A DNA stretch of 64,000 nt from Myxococcales bacterium. GTDB lineage: Bacteria; Myxococcota_A; UBA9042. The stretch is from the NCBI GenBank assembly GCA_947491025.1, contig CANLIC010000018.1, forward strand, positions 19,122-83,121, given 5' to 3'. Below the pieces are notes generated by a model. It made no database searches, was not told where the DNA came from, and saw only the letters and a list, made by a program, of their open reading frames with translations. Position 1 is the first letter of the stretch, and each line of letters begins with the position of its first letter. Below, one piece after another: positions 6,645 to 16,500 of the stretch. A program made the translations under genes and the position numbers.

Positions 6645-8720
6645 CTACCGCCGGCGCCGGTTGCTCGGCAATACCGACAGCGTTTGCCCCGTGATCACCC
6701 GACATTGCTTGGCATCCTCGCCGCTGCAGATGCGGCTGGCCGCCGGCGCCAGCAGGTCGATCGCCCCCGCCCGCAGGCCGCCCAGCCGCAGCTCCAGCAC
6801 ACCAGGGCTCGCCGGGTCCGGCCGCAAGCTCAACCGCGCCGGCTTGCCCCCCGGCACCCGCAGGTACGTCTTCGGATCCAGCAAGAACGCCCCGACATCA
6901 GGCTCGTGCGGCACAAACACCTCAAGCCCGAGCTCAGCGCCTTGCCAAGCGCCCTGGTCAGCCGTCACCTCGTCTGCGCCCACCGCCCGCCGGTCCTCAT
7001 CGCGAAACTGCACGTAGACCTGGTCATCGCCAGCGCGGTGGCGCAGCGCACACAGCCCGGCGAAGTGCTCGCTGCACAGGACGAGCACAGCGCCATCCCT
7101 GCTGCCGACCTCGTCGCCCTGGTAGCGCAGCGCCTCGCCCTGCAAGATCAGGCGCAACGGCTGCGTCGTCGCCCCACCCAACTTCACCACCCGCACCAGC
7201 AGCTCATCATCTTCGCCGATGACCTCGGCCACGGCCACTTCGGCCGCGTAGACCGCCTCATTCGGCCCATACAAGTCGACTGGCGACCACTGCAGGTCCT
7301 GGCGCCGCCGCGGGTCCTCGCGCCGACGGCCACGGCCATCGCGCTCATCCTCGCTGTCAGGGTCGAGGTCCTCCTCGGGCTCGAGCGGCTCCAGCGGCTC
7401 GACGTCGTCGGCCGGATCGATGACCTCATCCTTGTCGTCGTCGAGCGGGCCGTCCTCCTCCTCGTCCCAGGCCTCGTCGGGCACTGGCTCTGGCTCGGGC
7501 AGCCCCCACAGCGCGAGGTCTGGGTGCAGCGCCAGCCGCAGCGGCGTCGGCTGCTGGTACTTCACCTGGTGCTCGCGCAGGTGCCGGCGCAGCCACTCGA
7601 GCGTCATGCAGGCGTAGCCGCTGTCGCCCCAGCCCGTGCCCCACGAGTTGCGCACCCACAGGCAGAGGCCGCCCTCCTCGGGATGGTCCGGCAGGCGCTG
7701 GTAGCCGACGGCGAGGTAGGCGTGGCCGACTGCGTGCGACGTCTCGCCCTCGGCGGCGGCGCCGGCCGCCGTGATGAAGCCGTCGTTGTCCTCCCAGTTC
7801 TGCGACAGCCGGCTTGCGATGGGTACCGCCCGCCCTTGGTCGAGCAACGCCAGCAGCTCCTTGATGCCACACCAGGTGCCGAGCTCGGCGATGCGCACCT
7901 GGTCGCCCACGCAGCCCGCCTCTTGCGGGTGGTGGGTATCCGTCGCGCCGACGACGCCATCGTACGGGCACGCCGATTCCAGCGGCAGCGCGGCGCCGGC
8001 GGCTTCTGTGATGGCGCTGAAGCCTTTGCCATACCAAGACCCCTCCTCACCCCCCGGGCAGCCATCCTGCTGGCACTCCGGCTTGCTCAGCCAGTAGAAG
8101 CGCTGCTCCGACAAGTCGAGCGTCGGCAGGTTGGGGTTGCTGCCTTCGGCGCTGGGGTGCAGCGCCAGCTGCTCCAGGGCGCCGACGGCGGCGAAGGCGG
8201 CGCAGGTGCCGCGGCCGACCTGGTTGCGCACCGGCAGGCGGTCAAAGCCGGGCACGATGCGCTTCTGCGGCAGCACCGCCAGCGCCTCTGCGTCGAGCGA
8301 CCAGCCGCAGCCGGCGTCGGGGTCGAGGGCGGCGGTGGCACCGGCGGCGCCGAGGCCGCCGCTGCTGGCGACGTACAGCGCGTCGTCCTTGGCGAAGCGC
8401 CGGGTGTCGGTGATGAGCCGCGTTCGCGCCAGCTTGGCCGCGAGGCGCTCGGCGGCGGGGCTGTCGAGCTCGCGGCGGCCGCCGTCATAGCCGGCTTCAG
8501 CGGCGTGCAGCGCGGCGATGGCGTCGAGATCGGTGGGCCTAGCGACGTTGCGACGCAGCCCGGCGACGGCGAAGGCGCTTTGGCCGCTCAGGGCGCGCGG
8601 CCCCGTCAACGGGCGCCAGATCGCCTCGAAGATCGAACGGGCGCCCCCGTCGCTACAGCCTTCACAGACGACGAGGCACGCGACAACCAAGGCGCGGCGC
8701 GCGGCATTGCAGGCGACCAT
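6645..8720 (-). CDS. Papain-like (C1A) cysteine protease, exported
   Basis: The protein is 691 aa. ATG at 8720 was chosen for GGAGGTGAT 3-11 bases upstream; it gives an N-terminal hydrophobic, Cys-rich signal (possible lipobox ending at Cys22). The catalytic core of C1A peptidases is visible: LPVRNQVGRGTCAAF (Gln167, Cys173), GHAYLAVGY (His333) and VRNSWGTGWGDSGY (Asn358). A highly acidic linker (about 415-465, runs of D and E) connects to a C-terminal domain of about 220 aa that I do not recognise. It lies in the same run as two caspase-like genes, with a 38-base gap upstream and 44 bases before the DGR target gene. A role in the same exported proteolytic system is inferred from this arrangement. 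Confidence 0.88.
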   Translation of the reverse strand: MVACNAARRALVVACLVVCEGCSDGGARSIFEAIWRPLTGPRALSGQSAFAVAGLRRNVARPTDLDAIAALHAAEAGYDGGRRELDSPAAERLAAKLARTRLITDTRRFAKDDALYVASSGGLGAAGATAALDPDAGCGWSLDAEALAVLPQKRIVPGFDRLPVRNQVGRGTCAAFAAVGALEQLALHPSAEGSNPNLPTLDLSEQRFYWLSKPECQQDGCPGGEEGSWYGKGFSAITEAAGAALPLESACPYDGVVGATDTHHPQEAGCVGDQVRIAELGTWCGIKELLALLDQGRAVPIASRLSQNWEDNDGFITAAGAAAEGETSHAVGHAYLAVGYQRLPDHPEEGGLCLWVRNSWGTGWGDSGYACMTLEWLRRHLREHQVKYQQPTPLRLALHPDLALWGLPEPEPVPDEAWDEEEDGPLDDDKDEVIDPADDVEPLEPLEPEEDLDPDSEDERDGRGRRREDPRRRQDLQWSPVDLYGPNEAVYAAEVAVAEVIGEDDELLVRVVKLGGATTQPLRLILQGEALRYQGDEVGSRDGAVLVLCSEHFAGLCALRHRAGDDQVYVQFRDEDRRAVGADEVTADQGAWQGAELGLEVFVPHEPDVGAFLLDPKTYLRVPGGKPARLSLRPDPASPGVLELRLGGLRAGAIDLLAPAASRICSGEDAKQCRVITGQTLSVLPSNRRRR

Positions 8721-8758
8721 CGCATCACCTCCGGAACGACCCCTGGGCCCTCGCCAAG

Positions 8759-10156
8759 TCACCTGCACTCGCCGATGCCTGCCAGCACTCGCTCTGCCGC
8801 CAATGTCCGCGAGAAATCGACCTGCCCTGCGCACACCCCAGTGGTGAGCACCTGCAGCGTAACGACGTCGAGATGAACGTCGCGTCGGCTCGCACGCTTC
8901 ATCGCCAGCAGCCGCTCGGCGTCGGCGGCCTGGTAGCGGCAGCCGAGCGTACTTCGCAGCAACCCCAACTCGGCGTCCAACGCCTTCGGGTCGCGGCTGG
9001 AGAACACCAGCAGCTGCTCCGTTCCCATCACCGACTCCACGGCCACCCAGTGCTGGGCTGCGTCGCTGAGCGGCACGTGCGCACGCGGGCTCAGGCGATC
9101 GGGGACGGCGGCGCTGGGCGGCCAGACCACCATCGCGCCGGACTTGGACCACACGTTGACGACCCGGACATGGAGCGGCGCGTCGTCCAGCGACACCAGC
9201 TTGGGCTTGAGCGCGTCGCCGCTGCAGTGGACGCCGTGGGGGCGCGCGCTGCCCCAGTCGACGCGCACCCGCTGCGGCGGCGTCGTCGCTCCAGGCGCTG
9301 GCAGCAAGCAACGCGACACCGACGCCGTCAACAAGCTGCGCTCGACCTCACCTCCAGGCGCCCTGGCGTCGCGCCGCCGCAGCCGCAGCTCGACCTGGAC
9401 CATGTCGCCGGCCTGGCCGTGATCGAGGTACTGCGGCACGACCGCGACGTCGAGGCCGCGGGGTAGCGGTGGCAGCACCCACGCGCCGTCCCAGGCGAGC
9501 GGCCGTAGCCATGCGGCGAGCGCGCTCTGGCTGGCGGCGGCGCGCACCTCGGCCTCGATGACGCTGCGAAACGACTCATCGGCGACAAGGCCGCTGTCGG
9601 CGATGGCGACCGTCAGCGCCCGCGACGCGCCGCCGGCAGCGCCGAGGCCCTGCAGGGCGGCGGCGACGCTGTCGCGAAAGGCCTGCCGGCCGCGCGCCTC
9701 GTCGCGGTGGCGGCCATGCCACAGGCCATACGCCTCGTTGCTGATGGCGACCTGGGCGCAGGCGTAGCCGGCGTCCAGCTGGGTGCGGTAGGGCTTGACG
9801 TGCGCCTGCAGCTCGTCGCGGCCGCAGCCACCGGCGCCGACGAGGCGGTCGAGCAGCTGGTCCTGTGCCAGCAGCGTCGCGTCGTTGAGATCTGCCTTGC
9901 CGTCGCCGCGCAGCGGCAGGTACGCGAGCTCCTGCCGGTCGTAGCCCTCAAGCGGCGTGGCGCGCGCGCAGGCGCGCAAAGGCGCCAGTGGCGCGGTGGG
10001 CGCGCTGGACGCGTTGTGTTGGCTCGCCTCGTGCGCGGTCGACCGCCCCGCCGACGCCGTTGGGTCACGGCGATCGCTCGCCATCGAACCACAGCTCACC
10101 AGGGCCGCCGCGAGCGCCCCCGCCACCACCAGCCGAGGAACCTGCCACCGGGTCAT
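8759..10156 (-). CDS. Predicted lipoprotein with DUF4384-like C-terminal part
   Basis: The protein is 465 aa. Its ATG at 10156 overlaps the stop of the caspase-Sel1 gene by 4 bases (ATGA), with AGGAGG upstream. The signal peptide ends in LVSC (lipobox, Cys22). Residues 80-220 are helical with features of LPP20-like lipoproteins. Residues about 340-400 (VVNVWSKSGAMVVWPPS... GTEQLLVFSSRDP) resemble DUF4384, a domain often found next to caspase-like proteins in bacteria. The overlap with a caspase gene fits that association. The molecular role is unknown; the DUF4384 match was made by eye. Confidence 0.7.
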   Translation of the reverse strand: MTRWQVPRLVVAGALAAALVSCGSMASDRRDPTASAGRSTAHEASQHNASSAPTAPLAPLRACARATPLEGYDRQELAYLPLRGDGKADLNDATLLAQDQLLDRLVGAGGCGRDELQAHVKPYRTQLDAGYACAQVAISNEAYGLWHGRHRDEARGRQAFRDSVAAALQGLGAAGGASRALTVAIADSGLVADESFRSVIEAEVRAAASQSALAAWLRPLAWDGAWVLPPLPRGLDVAVVPQYLDHGQAGDMVQVELRLRRRDARAPGGEVERSLLTASVSRCLLPAPGATTPPQRVRVDWGSARPHGVHCSGDALKPKLVSLDDAPLHVRVVNVWSKSGAMVVWPPSAAVPDRLSPRAHVPLSDAAQHWVAVESVMGTEQLLVFSSRDPKALDAELGLLRSTLGCRYQAADAERLLAMKRASRRDVHLDVVTLQVLTTGVCAGQVDFSRTLAAERVLAGIGECR

Positions 10157-12963
10157 TCGCCCTCCTCCTTGAGCCGCTTGCAAGCGACCTCGTCTTTGCC
10201 GTTGCACGCATAGTGCAGGGCCTTGAGCCCAAGCTCGCGATCGACAGTCACGCCGATGCCGTCGAGCAGGTTGATGCCGATGAAGGCGCAACCACGCATG
10301 TTCTCGAGCTTGCATGCCTGCGTGTAGCGCTCGTTGGCGGCGCTCAGGTCCTTGGCGACGCCGGCGCCGGTCTCATAGGCGATCCCGGCGTTGACGCAGC
10401 CATCGCTGTCGCCAAGCTCGCAGGCGCGAACATACATCGCTGTGGCCGCGGGCTGGTCGACGGCGGTGCCGTGGCCATTGCGGAGGTAGACGGCCGCATT
10501 GAAGCAAGAAGTCGCTGAGTCCAGCTCGCAGCCGCGGCGGAACCACTGAAGCGCCTCGGCCTTGTCCTCCGCGACGCCGATGCCGCTGGAATAGCTGAGC
10601 CCTAGGCCCAAGCAGCCGAGCTTGGAGTCTGCACGGCAGGCTCGGCGATACAGGCTCGTCGCGCGCTTTGGGTCCTGGCCGACGCCTCGCCCGTTCTTGA
10701 CCATGTACGCAAGCGAGGCGCAGGCCTCGGCGTCCTCCAGCTCGCAGCCACGACCGAAGAGCTTGGCCGCTTTGGCCTCGTCCTTGGCGACGCCGGTGCC
10801 CACTTCGTATCGGTCACCGAGGTAACGGCAGCCGCGGCCATCGCCCTGACTGCAGGCTTTGTCGTAGAGCTTCAGCCCAGCCGCCAGATCTTGGGCCACG
10901 CCCTTGCCGCTGACCCGCATGACCCCGGCGCAAGTGCATCCCTCAGCGTCGTCGAAGCCGCATGCCTGGTCGTAGCTGGCGACCGCGGCAGCCAGGTCAA
11001 TCGCGGTGCCAAGGCCGTGCTCTTGATTGAGCCCGAGGTAGCGGCAGCCCATGCCATCCTTGCCTTCGCAAGCCTCGGCATAGAGCGCGTTGGCCTGTTC
11101 GATGTCCTTGGCGACGCCATCACCCTTCTCGTATCGCAGGCCGAGCCGAGCGCATGCGCCAAATTCTTTGAGAGAGCAGGCTTTTTTGAACGACTGCGCC
11201 GCGGCGGCGCTGTCCTTGTCTGTACCCTCTCCGCTGAGCTGATGCACGCCCAGCTGGCGGCAGCCCTTGGCCGATTCATGCTTGCAGGCCGAAGTGAAGG
11301 CGGCGACGGCCGCGACTGGGTCGGCCGGGACGCCCTCGCCTTCGCGTAGGGCCCCCCCGTAGTAGAAGCAACTTGCGCCGTGCTGGCCTTGGCAGCCGAG
11401 CCGAAAGTATTCTGCGGCCGCTTGGGCATTGCGCTCGACTCCCTGACCTTGGGTATAGGAGACGCCAAGGTTATAACAACCGACGGCGCTGCCACCCTTG
11501 CAACCGCGCAAGTACAGGGCGTTGGCCTTGTCGATGTCGGCGCGGGCGCCAATGCCGCTATCGAGCTGAAAGCCGAGTGCCGTGCAGGCCGCCGGATGGC
11601 CGGCCTCGCAGGCCTTGGCGAAGGTCGCATTCGCGGTGACGTCGTTTTCGGCGACGCCGTCGCCGTCGCGGTACATTTGCGCGAGGAAAAAGCAACTTGC
11701 GAGACTGCCTTGGCTACAGCCGGCGCTACATGCCGCGAGGTTGCCATAGGGGCAGGGCTCTCCATCGGCGGCGTCGGCGCGCCCGCGATCGACGGCACCG
11801 GCAATGCTTGCGGTGAGCGCAGACCTGGGCGCTGGGGCGGGAGAGACCGCACCTTGTGGCGCCGGAGCAGGCAAGCAGGTTCGCTTGCTGGAGTCCCAAC
11901 GCATGCCCTCGCCGCAGTCGACGGCAACGCCGACGCAGCGGCCAGCCTGAAACGCTGATCCTGGCGGGCACTCGAACCCGCCACTTCGCGCCTGCGCCAC
12001 TGCCTCGGCTGGCCGCGCGCCTTCGTGTGGCGGCTGCGCCATCAGCGTCGGCAGGTCTGGCTCTGCGAGACCGAGCCCGCGCGCCAGCACCTCGCCGGCG
12101 CCGCCCTCGGGGGCGAAGCCAGGCTCTTGGGTGCGTGTCTCCTGCAACGCTAGAGCTTTGTTGGCGAAGCCGGTGATTTCGGCGACGGTGATGCTGCCAT
12201 CTCGCTTGCCGCCGGCCGCCCCGTCGGCCCAGCCGAGCAAGCCGCCAAGAACCAGATAGGTGTAGGCTGGCCGCAGCGCGCCTGGCAGCGGTCCGGTCTG
12301 CTGATCCGAGCGGCCGGGAAACAGCAGCACCTGCTGGCCGCGGAGCTGTTCGTCGCTCACGGGAACAAGGGCTTGGCTGCCTGCCTGCATCGCCCGGCCG
12401 CCGTGGTCGAGGCCGCCGCCAAAGCAGGTGTCGGCGATGGCGACGGTGCGGTGCTGCTGACCCTGACCGAGCGCGCCAAGCACATCGTGGCGCGCTACGG
12501 CGTCTTTGTAGACCTCATCGGTCATGCGGGCGTCGACGGTGACGAACTGCGCGGCGCCGTCGCGGTTGGGGATGCCGTGACCGATGAAGACGAACCAGGT
12601 CGTGCCGCCCGTCTGGGTCAGCAGGCCGGCCGCGCGGGCCTTGCGTAGGATGGCCGCTGGCGTCACCTGGGCGTCGAACAGGGTCAGCACCTGGCTCGCT
12701 GGCACCTTGCGGACGTGGCTCAGCCAGTGCTGCCAGGCTTCGACGTTGGCACGCGCGCCGGGAACGGGCGAGATGTAGCTGTAGCGCTCGACGGCGACCA
12801 GCAGCGCGGCGTCCTTCTCACCGCCGCCGGGGGTCTTGGTCATTGCGGCGCGCAAGTCCGGCCAGGCGCCCAGGGCAGCGGCAGGCTCGGCGTTGGCGGT
12901 GAAGCTCGAGAGGAGCAGGCCCAGCATGGCGAGGCAGGCATGGCGACGTAGCTGTGATCTCAT
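10153..12963 (-). CDS. Exported caspase-like protein with about 14 Sel1 repeats
   Basis: The protein is 936 aa. ATG at 12963 was chosen because it begins a good signal peptide (MRSQLRRHACLAMLGLLLSS, cleavage near ANA-E); a start five codons earlier is possible. The caspase (C14) domain spans about 50-300, with His129 (FVFIGHG) and Cys180 (IADTCFGGG), and closely parallels the DGR-target protein. A short Cys-rich segment (CPPGSAF...CVG...CGEGM) precedes about 14 Sel1-like repeats plus a partial one. Each has a Cys pair of the ACxxGxxxxC type, as in the cysteine-rich Sel1 proteins of epsilonproteobacteria. Sel1 arrays are protein-binding scaffolds. It is the first gene of the minus-strand block and overlaps the next by 4 bases. 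Confidence 0.9.
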   Translation of the reverse strand: MRSQLRRHACLAMLGLLLSSFTANAEPAAALGAWPDLRAAMTKTPGGGEKDAALLVAVERYSYISPVPGARANVEAWQHWLSHVRKVPASQVLTLFDAQVTPAAILRKARAAGLLTQTGGTTWFVFIGHGIPNRDGAAQFVTVDARMTDEVYKDAVARHDVLGALGQGQQHRTVAIADTCFGGGLDHGGRAMQAGSQALVPVSDEQLRGQQVLLFPGRSDQQTGPLPGALRPAYTYLVLGGLLGWADGAAGGKRDGSITVAEITGFANKALALQETRTQEPGFAPEGGAGEVLARGLGLAEPDLPTLMAQPPHEGARPAEAVAQARSGGFECPPGSAFQAGRCVGVAVDCGEGMRWDSSKRTCLPAPAPQGAVSPAPAPRSALTASIAGAVDRGRADAADGEPCPYGNLAACSAGCSQGSLASCFFLAQMYRDGDGVAENDVTANATFAKACEAGHPAACTALGFQLDSGIGARADIDKANALYLRGCKGGSAVGCYNLGVSYTQGQGVERNAQAAAEYFRLGCQGQHGASCFYYGGALREGEGVPADPVAAVAAFTSACKHESAKGCRQLGVHQLSGEGTDKDSAAAAQSFKKACSLKEFGACARLGLRYEKGDGVAKDIEQANALYAEACEGKDGMGCRYLGLNQEHGLGTAIDLAAAVASYDQACGFDDAEGCTCAGVMRVSGKGVAQDLAAGLKLYDKACSQGDGRGCRYLGDRYEVGTGVAKDEAKAAKLFGRGCELEDAEACASLAYMVKNGRGVGQDPKRATSLYRRACRADSKLGCLGLGLSYSSGIGVAEDKAEALQWFRRGCELDSATSCFNAAVYLRNGHGTAVDQPAATAMYVRACELGDSDGCVNAGIAYETGAGVAKDLSAANERYTQACKLENMRGCAFIGINLLDGIGVTVDRELGLKALHYACNGKDEVACKRLKEEGE

Positions 12964-13505
12964 AGCTCTGAACTCCATGAGGTTTTGGGCCGCTGACCAA
13001 TCTCGGTTGGGGCCGCAGCTTGGGGCCAGTGCGGAGCGCACCCGTGCGTCGTCCCGAGGATGCGCGTCGAAGATCGGCCGCGCAAGTGAGACAATTGAGC
13101 GCGACAGTGTCGCACAGTGCAGCCAAGACCACGACATCCAATCGTCCCAGGCGGGCAATACGCAGGCCCTCAGATTGAATGCGCAATGCCGCAGCCCAGC
13201 GGGCGGCTCGCCCTGCCGCGACAGGCGTCTCAGTTCTCAGTCAAGCGCGAGGCGGGCCGTCGGTGCCTCATCGATGGCTTGGCCGCTGGCGGCGCGACAC
13301 GCCTCGCCGCCGACGCAGTCGGGACGTTTCGGTGGCCAGCGCACCACGCAGGCTTGGGGTAAGTTCGCGCCCCCAGTGGCCACCGGATTGCTGCGATCGC
13401 CACGACCGAGACGCCACCCTTCCCAACCCCCAAGCCCTGCCCTATCGTCCCGCCCCCAAGCGTGGCCCGACCCCCGCCCGGCCCGCCGACCCCGACGAGG
13501 TTCCC
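12964..13505. other. Divergent intergenic region between the protease block and ileS
   Basis: This 542-bp stretch separates two divergent genes and should hold both promoters. No convincing gene is present. The one clear element is the palindrome at 13101-13113. I could not identify a convincing -35/-10 pair for either direction. Confidence 0.5.
13101..13113. promoter_or_regulatory. Perfect palindrome, candidate operator
   Basis: GCGACAGTGTCGC is a perfect 6+1+6 palindrome about 140 bp upstream of the caspase-Sel1 start, in the only long non-coding gap ahead of the DGR/protease block. A repressor or activator could bind here; this is inferred from symmetry and position only. Confidence 0.35.
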
Positions 13506-16500
13506 ATGCCCGACAGCCCCTTCCGCCGGCCTGAACCCGACCCCGACTTTCCGGCTCTGGAGCGCGAAGTCCTCGCCCTCTGGGACCAGAAGGACGTGTT
13601 TCGCCGCAGCTTGCGGGGCGATCGCACCTTCGTCTTCTACGACGGTCCGCCCTTTGCCACCGGCCGCCCGCACTATGGCCACCTGCTCGCCGGCACCCTC
13701 AAGGACATCGTCCCGCGCTATTGGACGATGCGGGGCTACCGCGTCGAGCGGCGTTTCGGCTGGGACACCCACGGGCTGCCGGTGGAGATGGAGATCGAGA
13801 AGGATCTCGGCCTGCAAGGGCCGCGCGACATCGAGGCTTACGGCATCGGCCGTTACAACGAGGCCTGCCGCGGCATCGTGCTGCGCTACACGGCGGAGTG
13901 GCGCGAGGTGGTGCGGCGCATGGGCCGCTGGGTCGATTTCGACAACGACTACAAGACCATGGACCGGCCCTTCATGGAGTCAGTGTGGTGGGTCTTCCGG
14001 GCGCTGTGGGACAAGGGCCTCGTCTACCAGGGCCACAAGGTCATGCCGTACTCGTGGCGCCTCGGCACGCCGCTCTCGAACTTCGAAGCCAACATGGACT
14101 ATCGGCGGGTGCAGGACCCGGCGCTGACCGTGCGCTTTGGCATCGTCGATGCCGGCGCCACCGGCCTCTCGGACCTCGTCGGCGCCTCGCTCTTGGCCTG
14201 GACGACGACGCCCTGGACGCTGCCGAGCAACGTCGCGCTCTGCGTCGGGCCCGACATCCCCTACGCCCTGGTGGAGCGGGACGACGAGCGGCTGCTGCTC
14301 GCCGAGCCGCTGCGCGAGAAGGTGGTCGGAACGGAGGCCCGCGTCCTCGGCCACTACCCGGGCACTGCGCTCGTTGGCCTGCGCTACGCTCCGATTTTCG
14401 ACGTCTTCGCCGACCTCGGCGCCAAGGGCGCCTTCGTCGTGGTCGCCGACGGCTACGTCACGACCGAGGACGGCACCGGCATCGTCCACCAGGCGCCGGC
14501 CTTCGGCGAGGACGACCACCGCGTCTGCGCCCGCGAAGGGCTGCCGATCTGCGACGCCACCGACCTGGAAGGCCGCTTCCGCAGCGATCTCCCGAGCATC
14601 GCGGACGGCAAGGTCGCGGGGATGTTGGTCAAGGACGCCGACAAGGTGCTCATCGGCGACCTCAAGGCCCGCGGCCGCGTCTACCACCAGGCGACCATCG
14701 ACCACGACTACCCCTTCTGCTGGCGGTCGGGCACGCCGCTGATCTACAAGGCGATCTCGACCTGGTTTGTGCGCGTCTCGGCCCTCCGCGAGCGCATGGC
14801 CGAGCTGAACGCGACCACGCGCTGGGTCCCGGACCACGTCGGCCACAAGCGCTTTGGCAATTGGCTCGAAGACGCCCGCGATTGGGCGATCTCCCGCAAC
14901 CGCTATTGGGGCACGCCGCTGCCGATCTGGGTCTGCAGCGCATGCGACGATCGCGAGGTATTTGGCAGCGCCGACGCGCTCTTGCAGCGGGCCCGCGCCG
15001 GCGGCAACGCCCTGCCAGACGGCCTGCCAGACCTGCACCGCCACCACCTCGACGGCCTCGCCTGGGCCTGCGGCTGTGGCGGTGGCGAGAAGCGGCGGAC
15101 GCCAGAGGTGCTCGACTGCTGGTTTGAGTCGGGGTCCATGCCCTACGCCGAAAACCACTACCCCTTTGAGAACAAAGATCTGGTCGAAGCACACCTGCCG
15201 GCGAACTTCATCGCCGAGGGCCTCGACCAGACCCGCGGCTGGTTCTACACGCTGCTGGTGCTGTCGACGGCGCTCTTTGACCGGCCGGCGTTTCAGAACG
15301 TCATCGTCAACGGCTTGATCCTCGCCGAAGACGGCCAGAAGATGAGCAAGCGCCTGAAGAACTACCCAGATCCGGCGGAGATCCTCGACAAATACGGCGC
15401 CGACGCGCTGCGCGCCTTCCTCATCGACTCGCCGGTGGTGCGCGCCGAGCCCATGCGCTTCTCGGAGCGTGGCGTGCGCGAGGTGGTGCGCTCCGTGCAG
15501 CTACCGCTCTGGAATACCTACAGCTTCTTCGCAACCTACGCCGCCGCCGACGGCTGGTCGCCGCCCGCTGTGCCGAGCCCGATGGGGGAGCGCGCGCTGC
15601 TCGACCGCTGGCTCTTGAGCATGACCCAGTCGCTGGTCGCCGATGTGCACCGCGCGATGGAGAGCTATCAGCTCTATGACGTCATCCCGCGCGTGCTCGG
15701 CTTCATCGACCACCTGACCAACTGGTACGTCCGCCGCTCTCGGCGCCGCTTCTGGCGCAGCGACGACCCGGTCGACCAGGGGCACGCCTTCGAGACCTTG
15801 TACGAAGCGCTCGGCACCTTCGCCCGGATGTTGGCGCCTATTCTGCCCTTCTCTGCCGAGCTGCTCTACCAGCGGCTCGAGGTTGGGGTGCGGCCCGGCG
15901 CGCAGGACAGCATCCACCTCGAGGCGATGCCGATGGCGGACCTCGGCTGCGTCGATGCGGCGCTCGAGGAGGCGATGGCGGCGGTGCGCAACGCGGTCAC
16001 GCTCGGCCGCAATCTCCGCGAGCTACACAAGCTGCCGGTCCGTCAGCCCTTGCCGCGGCTGCGCGTCGCCTTCGGCCATGGCGCCCCACAAGCGCTGCGC
16101 GCCGGCCCAGGTTCCGCTGCGCACGGCATCGCGGCCGAGCTGCTGGCCATCGCCGCCGACGAATTGAACGTGAAGGCGATCGAGGTGGTGCCGCTCGAGG
16201 CGCTGGTGCGTCGCAACGCCAAGGCCAACTTCAAGACCCTCGGCCGGCGCCTGGGTCCCAAGATGAAGGCGGCGGCGGCGGCGATCGCCGAGCTGCCGCC
16301 GGCGGCGTTGGCCGCGTTGGAGGCCGGCGAGGGCTGGATCCTCGACGCCAGCGCTGGCGACGCCGCGGGCGAGCGGCTGACGGCCGAGGACGTGCAGGTC
16401 GTGGTCGAGGCCCCTGCCGACGCGGCCATCGCCAGCGCGGGCGACGTGACGGTGGCGCTCGACACCACGGTGTCGCCTGCCTTGCGGCGCGAGTTCCTGG

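Noticed and set aside
6684..8876. 730-aa plus-strand open frame opposite the papain-like gene
   Set aside because: It is antisense to a protein with intact catalytic motifs; no motif, signal peptide or Shine-Dalgarno of its own.
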